Shown: positions 7,964 to 18,600 of the stretch, in pieces
How positions within the stretch are numbered: position 1 is the stretch's first letter
Layout of the letters: every line of letters starts with the position of its first letter
Program-made: the position numbers and the translations under genes
The notes under the pieces: generated by a model
The model's database searches: none
What the model was told of the DNA's origin: nothing
The model's input: only the letters and a program-made list of their open reading frames with translations
Assembly (NCBI RefSeq): GCF_900010725.2
Contig: NZ_LR734880.1
Coordinates: 65,595 to 99,606 of the forward strand
Direction: 5' to 3'
DNA from: Planktothrix serta PCC 8927
GTDB lineage: Bacteria > Cyanobacteriota > Cyanobacteriia > Cyanobacteriales > Microcoleaceae
DNA length: 34,012 nt

Positions 7964-9031
7964 ATGAAATGGTGGCAACGACTCAAAACCAATCCTTTAG
8001 CTCAATTTGGAGCCGGAATTTTACTGCTATTTTATCTAGTAGTAATTGCAGCAGATTTTGTTGCTCCTTATAGTCCTTATGAATCGCAACTAAACGCTTC
8101 CTTACTCCCCCCGACTCAAATTTATTGGTATAACCAACAACAGCAATGGATCGGCCCCCATGTCTATCCCACAACCCAAGGCCCGGTAGATATTGAAACC
8201 GGAAAACGTCAAATTAATGTAGATAGAAGTCAGCCGAGTCCCCTGCGATTATTTGTTAAGGGAGAACCCTATAAAATCTTAGGAATTATCCCCTTTGATC
8301 GGCATTTATTCGGAACAATAGGAGCCGGACAAATTAACGTACTGGGAACCGATGAACAAGCCAGAGATCAGTTTAGTCGGATTGTCTTTGGAGGTCGTAT
8401 TAGCCTAACGATTGGATTAGTTGGAATTTTGATTTCTTTCCCGTTAGGAATGATTTTTGGGGGAATTTCTGGCTATTTTGGCGGATGGTTAGATACTTTT
8501 ATTATGCGAATTATTGAAGTATTAATGATAATTCCGGGTTTATATTTATTAGTGGCATTAGTAGGTGTATTACCCCCACAAATAAGCAGTAGTCAACGTT
8601 TTCTATTAATTGTGGTGATTATTTCCTTTATTAGTTGGGCTGGGTTAGCACGAGTGATTCGAGGGCAAGTTTTATCGATTAAAGAACAACAATTTGTCCA
8701 AGCAGCGCGGGCAATTGGGGCTAATCCTTTATATATTATTATTCGTCATGTTTTACCCCAAACCGCAACCTATCTGATTATTTCTGCTACCTTATCGATT
8801 CCCAGTTTTATTATTTCAGAATCGGTTTTAAGTTTAATTGGCTTAGGTATTCAACAACCTGATCCCTCTTGGGGAAATTTACTTTCTTCTGCTACAAACG
8901 CCTCAATTTTAGTGTTACAACCTTGGTTAATTTGGCCCCCCGCAATTTTAATTATTCTCACGGTTTTAGCCTTTAATTTATTAGGAGATGGCTTAAGAGA
9001 TGCCCTTGATCCGCGTAGTATTCAACGATAA
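7964..9031 (+). CDS. Oligopeptide/dipeptide ABC transporter permease (OppC/DppC type)
   Basis: A 355-residue inner-membrane permease. It has an OppC-type N-terminal membrane helix (about 17-36) followed by a periplasmic segment of about 100 residues. The BPD_transp_1 domain with five spans follows, from about 135 to 350. The ATPase-contact (EAA) loop is visible as QAARAIGANPLYIIIRHVLP at about 245-264. ESVLSLIGLGIQQPDPSWG and GDGLRDALDPR near the C-terminus are typical of OppC/DppC proteins. It would pair with an OppB-type permease, two ATPases and a binding protein. None of these is adjacent, as is common in cyanobacteria. The long periplasmic loop between the first helix and the core is larger than in E. 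coli OppC. Confidence 0.9.
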   Translation: MKWWQRLKTNPLAQFGAGILLLFYLVVIAADFVAPYSPYESQLNASLLPPTQIYWYNQQQQWIGPHVYPTTQGPVDIETGKRQINVDRSQPSPLRLFVKGEPYKILGIIPFDRHLFGTIGAGQINVLGTDEQARDQFSRIVFGGRISLTIGLVGILISFPLGMIFGGISGYFGGWLDTFIMRIIEVLMIIPGLYLLVALVGVLPPQISSSQRFLLIVVIISFISWAGLARVIRGQVLSIKEQQFVQAARAIGANPLYIIIRHVLPQTATYLIISATLSIPSFIISESVLSLIGLGIQQPDPSWGNLLSSATNASILVLQPWLIWPPAILIILTVLAFNLLGDGLRDALDPRSIQR

Positions 9032-9058
9032 TAGAGCAGGATCAAAATTATATCTGAA

Positions 9059-9523
9059 TCATCCATAAAAGTCTTCATCTAATATTTGCTGAATGGAAAA
9101 GGGGCAAGTCAGAGGATATTCACCTTCACCAGGAATACGCACACCCAAAGCAGCAAACTTGCCTTCTTTTATGGCTAAATTACGAGCTTGAGGGTAAGCT
9201 TTATCCATTGCTTCGGGAATAAAATTTTTTAAAGACGGTGTATCTTCTAAATGAGTTAAAACTCGCTGACGATGTTCAATGACTGAATTATACCAACTGA
9301 TCTTCATAGTTTCTGGAGCATCCGATTGAACTTGGAGTTTAAGCAAGTGAGCTAATAAGATCATGAGATTACTTTTTAACGCATTCTTCTCTGATTTTCC
9401 CAAACTTGTTAATTCCTCTATCAAATTTTCTAAATCGATGGAGTCAAACTCACCATTTTTTAGCTGTTGAATCGTTGAATTTATCCACAGTTGAAAATCA
9501 TTTTCATAGAGAGAGTTTACCAT
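9059..9523 (-). CDS. DUF29 family protein
   Basis: A soluble protein of 154 residues from the preferred ATG at 9523; a GTG six codons further up (9541) is an alternative. It matches the DUF29 pattern abundant in cyanobacteria: LYENDFQLWI at the N-terminus, then LENLIEELTSLGKSEKNAL, followed by an amphipathic helix (LMILLAHLLKLQ) and a C-terminal FSIQQILDEDFYG that is characteristic of the family. The function of DUF29 is unknown. These genes occur in many copies per genome, often near transposons or toxin-antitoxin loci. I chose ATG because family members start a few residues before the LYExDF motif. Confidence 0.85.
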   Translation of the reverse strand: MVNSLYENDFQLWINSTIQQLKNGEFDSIDLENLIEELTSLGKSEKNALKSNLMILLAHLLKLQVQSDAPETMKISWYNSVIEHRQRVLTHLEDTPSLKNFIPEAMDKAYPQARNLAIKEGKFAALGVRIPGEGEYPLTCPFSIQQILDEDFYG

Positions 9524-9628
9524 AGTTTTTAAGTTGCTCACGTCTAAATTTAGATGATAATATTATAGGAATATTATTGTTTCTGGGATTCAGCTTGAAC
9601 TTGTAACTCAAATTCGCTGATCTAGGTT

Positions 9629-11272
9629 TTAAGCTAATTCCATCACCACATCAATACTATGTCCTAATACTTCATAGACTCTTCGTTGTTGAAACAGTTC
9701 TAAACAATCAACATTAATTGTATTTTTAGTTGCCTCTTGTTGTAAAATTTTTAAAGCCGTAACCGTAGGTAATCCGGTTTTGTAAGGGCGATCTCCGGCC
9801 GTTAGAGCATCATAAATATCTGCGATCGTAATAATTTGAGCTTGGATGGGAATTTCCTCTGATTTTAACCCTAGGGGATATCCAGTTCCATCCAATTTTT
9901 CATGATGTCGATAAGCAATCGTCGGAACATTTTTTAAATCATTTGTCCAAGGAATTTGTTTTAAAAATCCATAGGTATAACTAACATGGGATTCAATAAT
10001 TTCTCGTTCTTCTGCGGTTAAATTCCCTCGTTCAACTAACAATTGATTGATTTCTTCAGGAGTTAATAAAGGTTTCATTTCTCCGTCTAAATCTCGGTAG
10101 GTTAGTTGAGCCAGTTCCCGCAGTTGTTTTAAAGGATCTTCCGCTAAAACTCTGGGTTCATTGGCTTCTAATAAAATTTTCCAATATCGGCTTAATTTAG
10201 CAACTGATTCTGATAATTTTGTATCTAATTCTGGCAGAGATTGGCAAAATTGACATTCAGTTGCGTCCGCAGATTTTTGGGCAGAATGCTGCAATAAATG
10301 TTGATATTTTGTTTGGGTAGTTTCTAATTCTAAGGTGCGTTGCGCTAAGGCAAATCGATGACGGATGACCTCTAATTGACGAGGATAGAGTTTTTTCGGT
10401 TTGGTTAAAATGGCTTCAGGAACACCCACTTTTCCAAAATCATGTAACAATGCCGCATAGCGAAGTTCTTGAAGTTGACGATCACTAAAAGAAATTGCAG
10501 CTAAGGAACCTGATTGAATTGTATTAACTTCTTGACTTAAACGGACTGCTAATTCTGCGACTCGTTCCGAGTGGCCAAAGGTACAAGGATCACGAGCTTC
10601 AATCACTTGTACAGACGCTCTAACAAACCCCTCAAACAGATGTTCAATACTTTCTTGCAGGTGATTTCTTTCAATTGAAATCGCGGCTTGGGAGGCGAGC
10701 GATCGCAAAATTCGTTCTTCCCATTTAGAATAAGATTGCGTCATTTCTAACGCATTTTCAGCCGTGATCGTCACATCGGGGTTAACTTTGCGGTTAATCA
10801 ATTGTAGCACCCCGATCACTTCCCCTTTGCGGTTTTGCATCGGAACTACTAAAACTGAACGGGTACGATAACTAATATTTTCATCGAAACTGCGATCCAG
10901 TTGGTAAGGTTCATGTTCCGGTAAATTATAGGCATCGGGAATATTTAATGAAACGGTTTTTAAAGCCACATATCCGGCTAAACTTCGAGGCGTTAAAGGG
11001 ATGGCAAATTCTTTAAAAGACAAATTCGGTAAAGACGCATTTTGTGCAACTTTAAACACCAATTTTGATGTATTATCACTGTGATCGAGAAGATAAACGC
11101 TCCCGGCATCACTCCAAGTAATTTCCCGACTTTTTGTTAATATTAAATTCAGCAGCGAACTTAAATCTTGAGTTCCAGACAGAGCCGTACCAATATCGAG
11201 CAGTTTTTCAATCAGTTCGGCTTGCTCATCGAAGTTATAGAACAATTCAGGTTTCTCAAAAATTATTTTCAT
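9629..11272 (-). CDS. GAF and HD-GYP domain protein, c-di-GMP phosphodiesterase
   Basis: A 547-residue cytoplasmic signalling protein. A GAF sensor domain covers about 25-200, with VLVVPMQNRKGEVIGVLQLI as the typical strand-turn-strand. The HD-GYP catalytic domain follows from about 210. H277-D278 sit in LLHDFGKVGVP and the signature HHEKLDGTGYP at 456-466 is complete, as is ADIYDALTAGDRPYK. Active HD-GYP domains hydrolyse cyclic di-GMP to GMP or pGpG. The distance from the HD to the HHExxDGxGYP motif is 179 residues, more than 100 beyond a typical domain. The extra segment is mostly helical and holds a CxxC (340-343). All metal ligands I can identify are present, so it is probably active. 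Confidence 0.9.
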   Translation of the reverse strand: MKIIFEKPELFYNFDEQAELIEKLLDIGTALSGTQDLSSLLNLILTKSREITWSDAGSVYLLDHSDNTSKLVFKVAQNASLPNLSFKEFAIPLTPRSLAGYVALKTVSLNIPDAYNLPEHEPYQLDRSFDENISYRTRSVLVVPMQNRKGEVIGVLQLINRKVNPDVTITAENALEMTQSYSKWEERILRSLASQAAISIERNHLQESIEHLFEGFVRASVQVIEARDPCTFGHSERVAELAVRLSQEVNTIQSGSLAAISFSDRQLQELRYAALLHDFGKVGVPEAILTKPKKLYPRQLEVIRHRFALAQRTLELETTQTKYQHLLQHSAQKSADATECQFCQSLPELDTKLSESVAKLSRYWKILLEANEPRVLAEDPLKQLRELAQLTYRDLDGEMKPLLTPEEINQLLVERGNLTAEEREIIESHVSYTYGFLKQIPWTNDLKNVPTIAYRHHEKLDGTGYPLGLKSEEIPIQAQIITIADIYDALTAGDRPYKTGLPTVTALKILQQEATKNTINVDCLELFQQRRVYEVLGHSIDVVMELA

Positions 11273-11373
11273 TCAGCACTTTCGCTCCACTTCCCTCTGA
11301 CTGTTAACGCTGTAAGATTAAGTTGCTCTCAACTGACACCATTGACTCCCAAAAATCACCACCCATTTTATAA

Positions 11374-11655
11374 TTAACTGAGTGCTGAAATTTTTTGAGC
11401 TAAGGTAAAATCCATTTCAGTTAAACCCCCAGCGTCATGAGTCGTTAGGATAATTGTGACTTTGTTATAGGAAATTTCTAAATCGGGGTGATGTCCAGCC
11501 AATTCAGAGGGTTCAACCAGCTTGTTCACAAATTCAATCGCTTCAATAAAATCTTTAAATCGTTTGACTAATTTTAACTGTTGTCCCTCAATTGTCCAGT
11601 CAGGGACTTGAGGAGCAAGTTGTTGAATTTGGCTATTACTAAGTAGTGCTACCAT
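11374..11655 (-). CDS. 4a-hydroxytetrahydrobiopterin dehydratase (pterin-4a-carbinolamine dehydratase)
   Basis: A 93-residue soluble enzyme from the ATG at 11655; a GTG six codons upstream (11673) is possible. The family signature is clear: GHHPDLEISYNKVTIILTTH followed by AGGLTEMDF. The His-His pair and the following Pro-Asp form the active site, which dehydrates 4a-hydroxytetrahydropterin. In bacteria without phenylalanine hydroxylase such proteins may serve molybdopterin metabolism or another pterin pathway, so the role here is open. TATAGT at 11684-11679 (minus strand) would place the transcript start near 11672. That would make the GTG nearly leaderless and favours the ATG. A 450-base structured region lies directly upstream. 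Confidence 0.9.
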   Translation of the reverse strand: MVALLSNSQIQQLAPQVPDWTIEGQQLKLVKRFKDFIEAIEFVNKLVEPSELAGHHPDLEISYNKVTIILTTHDAGGLTEMDFTLAQKISALS

Positions 11656-11703
11656 TGGCTGATGTAGAATCACAACAAACTATAATTTAATTAAAACGAC
11701 TAT

Positions 11704-11759
11704 CCGCTCTCACCCAGGATTTGCTTTAGCAGTTGCTATCGCAGATCGGGTGAGAGCGG
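11704..11759 (-). terminator. Large hairpin with perfect 12-bp stem
   Basis: CCGCTCTCACCC at 11704-11715 is the exact reverse complement of GGGTGAGAGCGG at 11748-11759, with a 32-base loop. Read on the minus strand the stem is followed by ATAGTCGTTTTAATT, a weak T-rich tail. It could end the minus-strand transcript of the structured region before the dehydratase gene, or be part of an attenuator controlling it. The loop is longer than in classical terminators, so the role is uncertain while the stem is certain. Confidence 0.45.
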
Positions 11760-11860
11760 TCTAGCGGGTCTCCTGGATTAGAACCTGACTGCCGGAAGAT
11801 CACTCTAATGAGTCCGGTTATCTAGGTCAGCAAGTGTCCTATAAGAACACAGACTTGGCA

Positions 11861-11932
11861 CTAGAGGACAGCCCCGGCACGCAGCCGGCATTTTCCAATC
11901 CGGTGACCCATGGGTTTACTACCTTCAATCAT
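11861..11932 (-). CDS. Possible 23-codon leader peptide
   Basis: A short frame encodes MIEGSKPMGHRIGK followed by CRLRAGAVL and a TAG stop. It is preceded by AAGGAGGTGAT, eleven bases that match the complement of the 16S rRNA 3' end, placed four bases before the ATG. That is far stronger than most cyanobacterial ribosome-binding sites and is the main reason for listing it. The peptide is basic (six Arg, Lys or His plus one Cys) with no membrane segment. The ATG and part of the ribosome-binding site lie inside an 11-bp stem, so translation might be switched by refolding. It could equally be chance inside a structured RNA. Confidence 0.3.
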   Translation of the reverse strand: MIEGSKPMGHRIGKCRLRAGAVL

Positions 11933-12079
11933 GGGCATCACCTCCTTGGCTCCCTAAACGGTTTGATTCGTTCAGTGTTTACGATTTTTAAGATAACACA
12001 AGATTTTCAAATTGTCCTCCCCCAATACCTAAAAAAATCAAATATTTTCTGGGGGTAAAATTAAGATTTTACAATCTAT

Positions 12080-12104
12080 GACAGACGGTTGACGGTTGAC
12101 TGTC
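12080..12104. repeat. Heptanucleotide-type short repeat
   Basis: GACAG, then ACGGTTG repeated as ACGGTTGACGGTTGA, then CTGTC: two tandem copies of the ACGGTTG unit framed by an inverted GACAG/CTGTC pair. The same unit appears, in either orientation, around 122-140 and 19127-19153. These fit the short tandemly repeated repetitive sequences known from intergenic regions of filamentous cyanobacteria. It lies just downstream of the phosphoribosyltransferase stop. Confidence 0.6.
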
Positions 12105-12124
12105 TTTTTCTCCCTACCCCTTCC

Positions 12125-12628
12125 TTAACTTTGATGTTCCAACGCTGACAAATTCAAGGTTTCATAATATTCAAAGGGTTGATGAATCCAGGGATCATCT
12201 GCCAGATAATCGACATAATAATTAGGAACCATCACCGAACAACTTTTATACCAGAGAACAGCAGTTCTGATCTCTTGAATCTGAGGATAACGAGATTTCA
12301 ACCAACCGATAGACTCTTGTAAACTAATCCCAGAATCCACTAAATCATCTACTAATAAAACCTGACTCCCCAAGGTGTCCGTCGTCATGGTTAAGTGTTC
12401 AGCAATTTTAATCGCACCTCGAACTTTACCCCCGGCTCCATAATAGGATGATGTCGCTAAAATCGCCATCGGTTGTTCAAAAATGCGGGAGAGAATATCC
12501 CCAACTCGTAATCCTCCCCTTGCTAAACAGACAATTTGATTAAATTGCCATTGAGATTGAAAAATTTTTGTCGCTAAAGTTTCAATTTTTTGGTGGTATT
12601 CTGTCCAAGAAATATGCAAGTCGCTCAT
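12125..12628 (-). CDS. Phosphoribosyltransferase (purine PRT-like)
   Basis: A 167-residue type I phosphoribosyltransferase. The PRPP-binding loop reads VLLVDDLVDSGIS at 90-102, with the two acidic residues followed by DSG in place of the usual DTG. The upstream strand CLARGGLRVGDIL (34-46) is the usual PPi-loop region. The C-terminal WIHQPFEY resembles the W(I/V)xFPW(E/D) base-binding segment of xanthine/guanine PRTs. It probably salvages a purine base with PRPP in the cytoplasm; which base cannot be read from sequence. The gene starts 49 bases after the stop of the giant kinase/cyclase gene on the same strand and could be read through from it. Confidence 0.85.
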   Translation of the reverse strand: MSDLHISWTEYHQKIETLATKIFQSQWQFNQIVCLARGGLRVGDILSRIFEQPMAILATSSYYGAGGKVRGAIKIAEHLTMTTDTLGSQVLLVDDLVDSGISLQESIGWLKSRYPQIQEIRTAVLWYKSCSVMVPNYYVDYLADDPWIHQPFEYYETLNLSALEHQS

Positions 12629-12677
12629 GCCGGGTAATAGTAAACACGCAAAGGATTTTTTAAATCATATCAAATCC

Positions 12678-15600
12678 TTACGACATTTTAGATAAGCACC
12701 GTTCCAAATATATTTGGGCAACTTGATCGTGGGGATTGCGATTTAGGCATTCTTGGAATAATCTGGCCGCCTCTGAGTAACGTTCTAAATAATGTTGCAG
12801 TAATCCATACTCAAAGGTGGTTTTGGTAATTAATTTTCCGGCTTTAATCATTGGCAAATCTGCATCGAAGACTTCATAAACCGTCACCGCATCGGATTTT
12901 CCTTTAACTTTAACCCGATCAATAATCCGAATTGCATATTGATTCGCATCTTCTAAAGCCAGAAAAGTTCGATTAGTAATTAATAACGAAACCCCATAAT
13001 TTTTAGTTAAATTTTCAATCCGAGAAGCCACATTAACCGCATCACTAATTACCGTACTATCCAGACGATTTTTACCTCCTACAATTCCTAACATTAATCC
13101 TCCGGTATTAATTCCAACGCCTATTTTAATCGGGGGACGTTCGGGGCGTTGTCGGGTTTCATTATAGTCATTAAGTCGGTTAATCATCGCAATTCCGGCT
13201 CGAACAGCATCATCAGCAGACCCTCCAAATAATGCCATAATTTCATCCCCAATATATTTATCAATAAAACCATAATTTTCTACAATAGCAGGTTCCATCC
13301 GGCTTAAAAAAGCATTAATAAATTTAAAATTATCTTCAGGAGTCATATCTTCGGAAAGGCTAGTAAAGTCCCGAATATCAGCAAATAAAATCGACATTTC
13401 CTTTTGAACAGCCGCCCCTAACTGAACTTCTACAATACTTTCATAGCCTAAAAAAGATAGAAATTCATGGGGAACAAATCGCGCCGCCGCGTCCGTTAAT
13501 TCAAATTCGGAATCTAAAGCTTCATCTAAATTTTGATTCAATTCCGAGAGTTTTTCCATAAATTGAATTCGTTCTTCTTCGGCTGTTTTGCGTTCGGTAA
13601 TATCAACAACAAACCCTTCATAATAGAGTAATTCCTCCTGTTCATTAAAAACGGCTCGTGCATTTTCAGAAATCCAGATCATGCTGCCATCTTTGCGAAA
13701 AGCTTTGAATTCAAAGTCTGAAACTTCTCCCTGTTGATCAAGTAATTGTGTAAAATCTTTTCGGCGTTGAGGATCAACATAAACTTGTTCTTGAATATTC
13801 GTAATTGTTGACATTAAATCCCAGGGAGAATCATAGCCTAAAATCTTGGCTAAGGCAGGATTTGCACTAATATAATGTCCGTTGGGTGTGGTTTGAAATA
13901 AGCCTTCACTAGCATTTTCAAAAATACTACGATATTTTTCTTCTGCTTGTCTTAAAGCCTGTTCCGTTTGCTGACGTTTGGTAATATCTTGAAACGCGAG
14001 AATCGCATAGACTAAATCACCCTCTTCATCATAAGTAGGTGTTACCCAATTTTCAATCAAAATAGTTTGATCCCCTTGATTCACTTCTAAAATAAACGTG
14101 GTATCTGGGGTGGGATTATATAAATCACAATAAGGGACGGGTTGAGGGGATTGATTCTCCTGACATCCGTTAAGATAGGCTTGATAAATATTGAATAAAG
14201 TTTCGCAGAAAACCCCTGGAGTCACTTTAGTTTTCAGCAATTCTTGGGCTTTTTGATTGGTATAATGGGGCTTTCCAGTGGGATCTAAAACAGCAACACC
14301 AACCGGAATTCCTTCTAAGAATTGTGTCATTTGTCGTTCACTTTTGCGAACTTGAGAATAAAGTTTAGCATTGTCAATGGAAATCGCGGCTTGAGAAAAT
14401 AGAATTTTGAGAACTTCTAATCTTTCGGGTGTAAACACTGCGGTTGCTAAGTTATTTTCAAGATATAAAATTCCGATTAGTTTCCCTCGATTTTTAATCG
14501 GAGTACACAGAATAGATTTCGGTTGATGTTTTAATAAATAGGGATCGTGGCGATACCGAGATTCTTGACGAGCATCGGCAAAAATCACAAACTCTTGGGT
14601 TTGAATCACGGTATTAAGAATTAAAAGGGGTAGGGTTTCACTCTCCTCTACAGGAAGGGATTGTAATAAGGAATGAATCTCAATGGAGTCTCCATTCACT
14701 GGATTTAAACTAGCGATCGCTTCAATTGCTAATTTTCCCGATTTAGATAAAATAATACAACATTTTTCGGCTCCGGCATTTTCAATTACAACTTGAATTA
14801 ATCGCCTCAATAGTTGTTCTAAATCAATTTCCTGTGATAAGGCTTGGGAGGCTTTCATCACCGTTGCTAAATCAAGCGCAGCCGAACCTTCATGGCTACT
14901 AGAAACAATGGTTTCTGTCGTATTAGCATTGAGGGTTTTTACCGTTTGAGACAGGGAAATTTGCTCTAAAATTGAGTTTAAGAGTTGGGGATAATTGGAT
15001 TCTAAATTCTTAACTTTAGCAAAAGCTCCCCAATGAGCATAACCATAATAAGCATCAATTAGGTAGACCCTAGCAATTTTTTCTTTTCCCCAACCTAAAT
15101 AGAATTTAGCTGCTAATTCATAAGCTAAGGCTTCTTCAGGAATAAATTGATGGGTTTTAGCTCGATTTATCGCTTGTTCAAAAGCTTCAATTGTTTTGAC
15201 ATAATTACCTTGAATCCGGTTAGATTCTGCTTCTACTAAATAAAAATAATGAGAAACATTAATCTGCTCTAAACTCGACCAAGCCTTTAATTTTTCTTGG
15301 TTTTGAGCGATTTTTTCTAAAATTTGCTGTTGTTGTTCAGACGATAATTCAGAATAGAGTTCCAGATAAATTAAAGACTGATAACCATAAAAAATGGGCA
15401 GTAAAATTGAAGGAGTTTGTTGTGCTAAATAGAATTCCGCTTGCTGAGACCATTCCCTAGACTGTTGTAATTGTCCTAATCTATAATTTAAAACCATTAA
15501 ATTCACCGCCAATTGAAACGGAAGTTCCTGGGAAGAATGCCCAATTTCACTAACGCTTCTTGTCCAATTTTCGGGATAAATTGTCAAATCTAATAGAGTT

Positions 15601-18600
15601 TGAGTCTCTAATTTTCCATTTAAAATTTGCAAGCTTTGATGATAGGCTTTAAGGACAAAAAGTTTTGACCCAGATTTAACATCCTGAAATAGATTTAAAC
15701 AATCAGCAACTTCTAACTCCAGTTCAGACACATCTTTTCCGGTGAGATAAGCCATTTTAAGATAAGCCTTCGCCAGACAATAAGCTTGATCAATATTCCT
15801 AGCTTCTTGAGCTTGAAGATAGCTAGTTTGCAGAGGAGATAAAAGCTGTTTTAGGGGTTGTTTCCAGGGTTTAATTAACTCATAAACCAGGTGTTGAACT
15901 TTAAATTTTAAAGCAGAATTAGCCTTTTGCTCGGATAATCTTAAGGCTAATTCTCCGATTTGATTTCCTAACTCTATGTCCCCTTGGATACAAAGAATGA
16001 ATCCGAAAGCTGCATAGACAAGACTGGATAAAGCGGTATTACCCTGTTGACAGGATAAATTAATCAGTTTTAAAACCCAAAAGGGAAATTGTTGGGGTGT
16101 CGCCACATAAGCGCAAGGAAAAGCAGAGGTTAAAATTGTAAATAAAGGAACTAAATTAGGATTATCTAATTCAGGTAAATTCAATAAATCTAAGGGTGTT
16201 CTTCCGGCTAAATCTGTAATAAAATTCTGTTTTAAGTGTTGCCAATTTTCTAAACTTGAATCATCGCTAAAAGTAACACCCAGTTGTTGACAAACTTCTA
16301 AAGCCAGATTCACAGCATTTTGATCTTGATGTTGGCTTCTGTAACCTTGAATCATCAACTCATAAATTCTAATTTTATCGGATAAAGTTTGAGCTTTCTC
16401 TAATACAATATTACCCCAATCCTGGAGGTGATCAAAGTCATCACTGAGATAGGCAATTTCTGTTGCTTCTGTATATAATTCTAAGGTTAATTGATAGTCA
16501 GTTTCCCAACTGTTCGCCGCTAATAATCCCAGACCAATCGCTAAATGTCCAATCGCGGTTAGATAGGCGGTGGCAATTTTCGCTTTTCGTCCCGCCATTA
16601 AGTTGAATAATGCTAATTGATGCCGTTCTTTTTGATCCCGAATTAAACCCACTCCTAAATTTAACTGATTAACAATATTTAATAAAATTTCCGGCGAAAG
16701 TTCAGTTATAATAGTTTCCAGAGGTTGATTCACTTGTTGTTGAATTTGACTTAACAATAACCGTCCTATTTTTAAATGAGTCGCTTGTCGTTGAGCACTG
16801 GGAATTAACAGATAAGCCGCTTGTTGGACGCGATCATGAATAAATTTGTATTGATCAAACTCCGGCTTTAATAGGGGTAAAGTTTCATCGGGATCAAGCT
16901 GGGAAGAGGAGAGAACATCCGTTTTTAAAGGACAAAAGGGATAAATATCTCTAGCAATTATAATGAATTGAGCGTGCAAAGCAATTTCTAGCACTTTTAA
17001 AGTTTCTAAATAGGATGTTTGTGTTACCGTTGCTAAATCAATGAGATTAAATTGATGACCTAAACAAGCCGCAATTTTTAAAATGTTCTGGGTAGATTCG
17101 GGTAATTGTTGTAATTGATTAAGAATTAAATCTAAAATATTAGGACTAACAGAATGGGTTTTAATTTGAGTTAAATCACATTGCCAACCTCCGAGTAAAT
17201 CCCGATTATTGAGTGAAGATTGAGGAGGATCAAACCAAATCAGTTCTTCTGTATATAAAGATTGAATAAATTGACGGGCGAAAAAAGGATTTCCTTGGGT
17301 TTGTTGACTGACTAATTCTGTTAATGGTTTAGCCCGTTCTAAGGGACAAACTAACGTTTCTGCTATCAGTTGATTAACAGCAGATTCTTCTAAAGGATTT
17401 AAACAAATTCGATGAATAGGAGTTCCTAAATTTTGTAAGGTTTCTAAAGTTTTCGTTAACAGATGTCCTGCCTCGATATCTTCATCCCGATAGGCTAAAA
17501 TTAAAACCAAGGTTTGAGGAGTAGAATAAGTATAATTTTCAGGACTCATTAACACCTGAATTAACCGTAAAGATTCTATATCTGCCCATTGTAAATCATC
17601 CAAAAATATGACTAAGGGATGTTGCGGGTTAGCAAAAACTTGAATAAACTTTTGAATTAACCGATTAAACTGATTTTGATCGAGATAAGCATCTAATTCA
17701 TTCCCCGCAGGTTGCTGACCTAAAAAAGATTTTAATTCAGGAATAACATTAATTAAAACCTGTGCTTGATCTCCCAATACCTCTAAAAGTTTTGTTTTCC
17801 AAGCTTCAACCTTGATGGCGGGTTCCATCAATACTTGTTGAACTAATTGTTTAATCCCTTGTACCCATCCCCAGAAAGGCGTATTATGTTTAAATTGATC
17901 AAATTTACCCGCTATAAAATAACCTGGATTTTGTAGCGTTGTTTGATAAAATTCTTGAATCAGGGCAGACTTTCCAATTCCTGATTGACCTGTGATTACA
18001 ACAATTTCTGATTGAAAGTTTTGAAAAATTGAATTTAAACGAGCCAGTTCTCTCTCTCGACCATAAAATTTATCAGGAATAATGAAACGATCATTAAAGT
18101 CCATTGTCGCCAAAGAAAATAAAGGAATATCTCCTCCAGTTTCCCACTGTTCTAAACAAAATTCTAAATCATGCCGCAGTCCTAATGGGGTTTGATAACG
18201 TTCCTCTGGATTTTTAGCCATTAACTTTAAAATAATATTATTGATCATCATGGGCAAAGAAGGTTTAATTTCTCTTAAAGGCGCAGGCGTAATAGCTAAA
18301 TGAGCATGAATTAACTGCAAGGGATCAGAAGATTGAAACGGCAGTTTTCGAGTAAATAATTGATAAAGTGTTACCCCTAAAGAATATAAATCTGTCCGAT
18401 AATCAATTCTGCGATGGGTTCGTCCCGTTTGTTCTGGAGACATATAAGCTAAGGTTCCTTCTAATCCTTGAGGATTAGCAATGTCTTGGTTTCGATGGTT
18501 GAGTTGAGTAGAAATACTAAAATCGATCAGTTTAACTTTCAGAGTTTCTGGGTGAATTAAAATATTTTGTAGTTTAACATCTTTATGAATAATTTGATTT

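Larger units (their letters stand above)
11704..11990 (-). ncRNA. Candidate structured RNA or leader with a sequestered start codon
   Basis: This GC-richer stretch has no conserved protein frame but is dense in nested inverted repeats. On the minus strand GGTGA and CCCATG (11942-11930, with a two-base TG bulge) pair with CATGGG and TCACC (11912-11902), an 11-bp stem with a 17-base loop. CCGGC (11874-11878) pairs with GCCGG (11884-11888). ACTC/CCGG (11792-11805) pair with GAGT/CCGG (11810-11817), closed by CTGAC/GTCAG (11785-11789, 11826-11830). The 12-bp hairpin at 11704-11759 follows. The first stem hides a strong ribosome-binding site and ATG. I tried to fit rnpB, tmRNA, SRP RNA and common riboswitches and none fits; 6S RNA I could not test. 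Strand and boundaries are inferred. Confidence 0.4.

Noticed and set aside
7964-9031. A complete peptide ABC transporter operon.
   Set aside because: Only the OppC-type permease is present; neighbours are an AI-2E protein and a DUF29 protein, so no operon can be claimed.
11782-11834. Hammerhead-like CTAATGAG core.
   Set aside because: The required CUGAUGA and GAAA core strands are not both present; the sequence is just the loop of a small stem.
11704-11990. RNase P RNA, tmRNA, SRP RNA, cobalamin, TPP, glutamine or c-di-GMP riboswitch as identity of the structured region.
   Set aside because: The characteristic conserved cores that I know for these families are not present on either strand.
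11834-12058. A 74-codon plus-strand frame in the structured region.
   Set aside because: It starts with a non-ATG codon, crosses several perfect inverted repeats and resembles no protein; the structure is better explained as RNA or leader.
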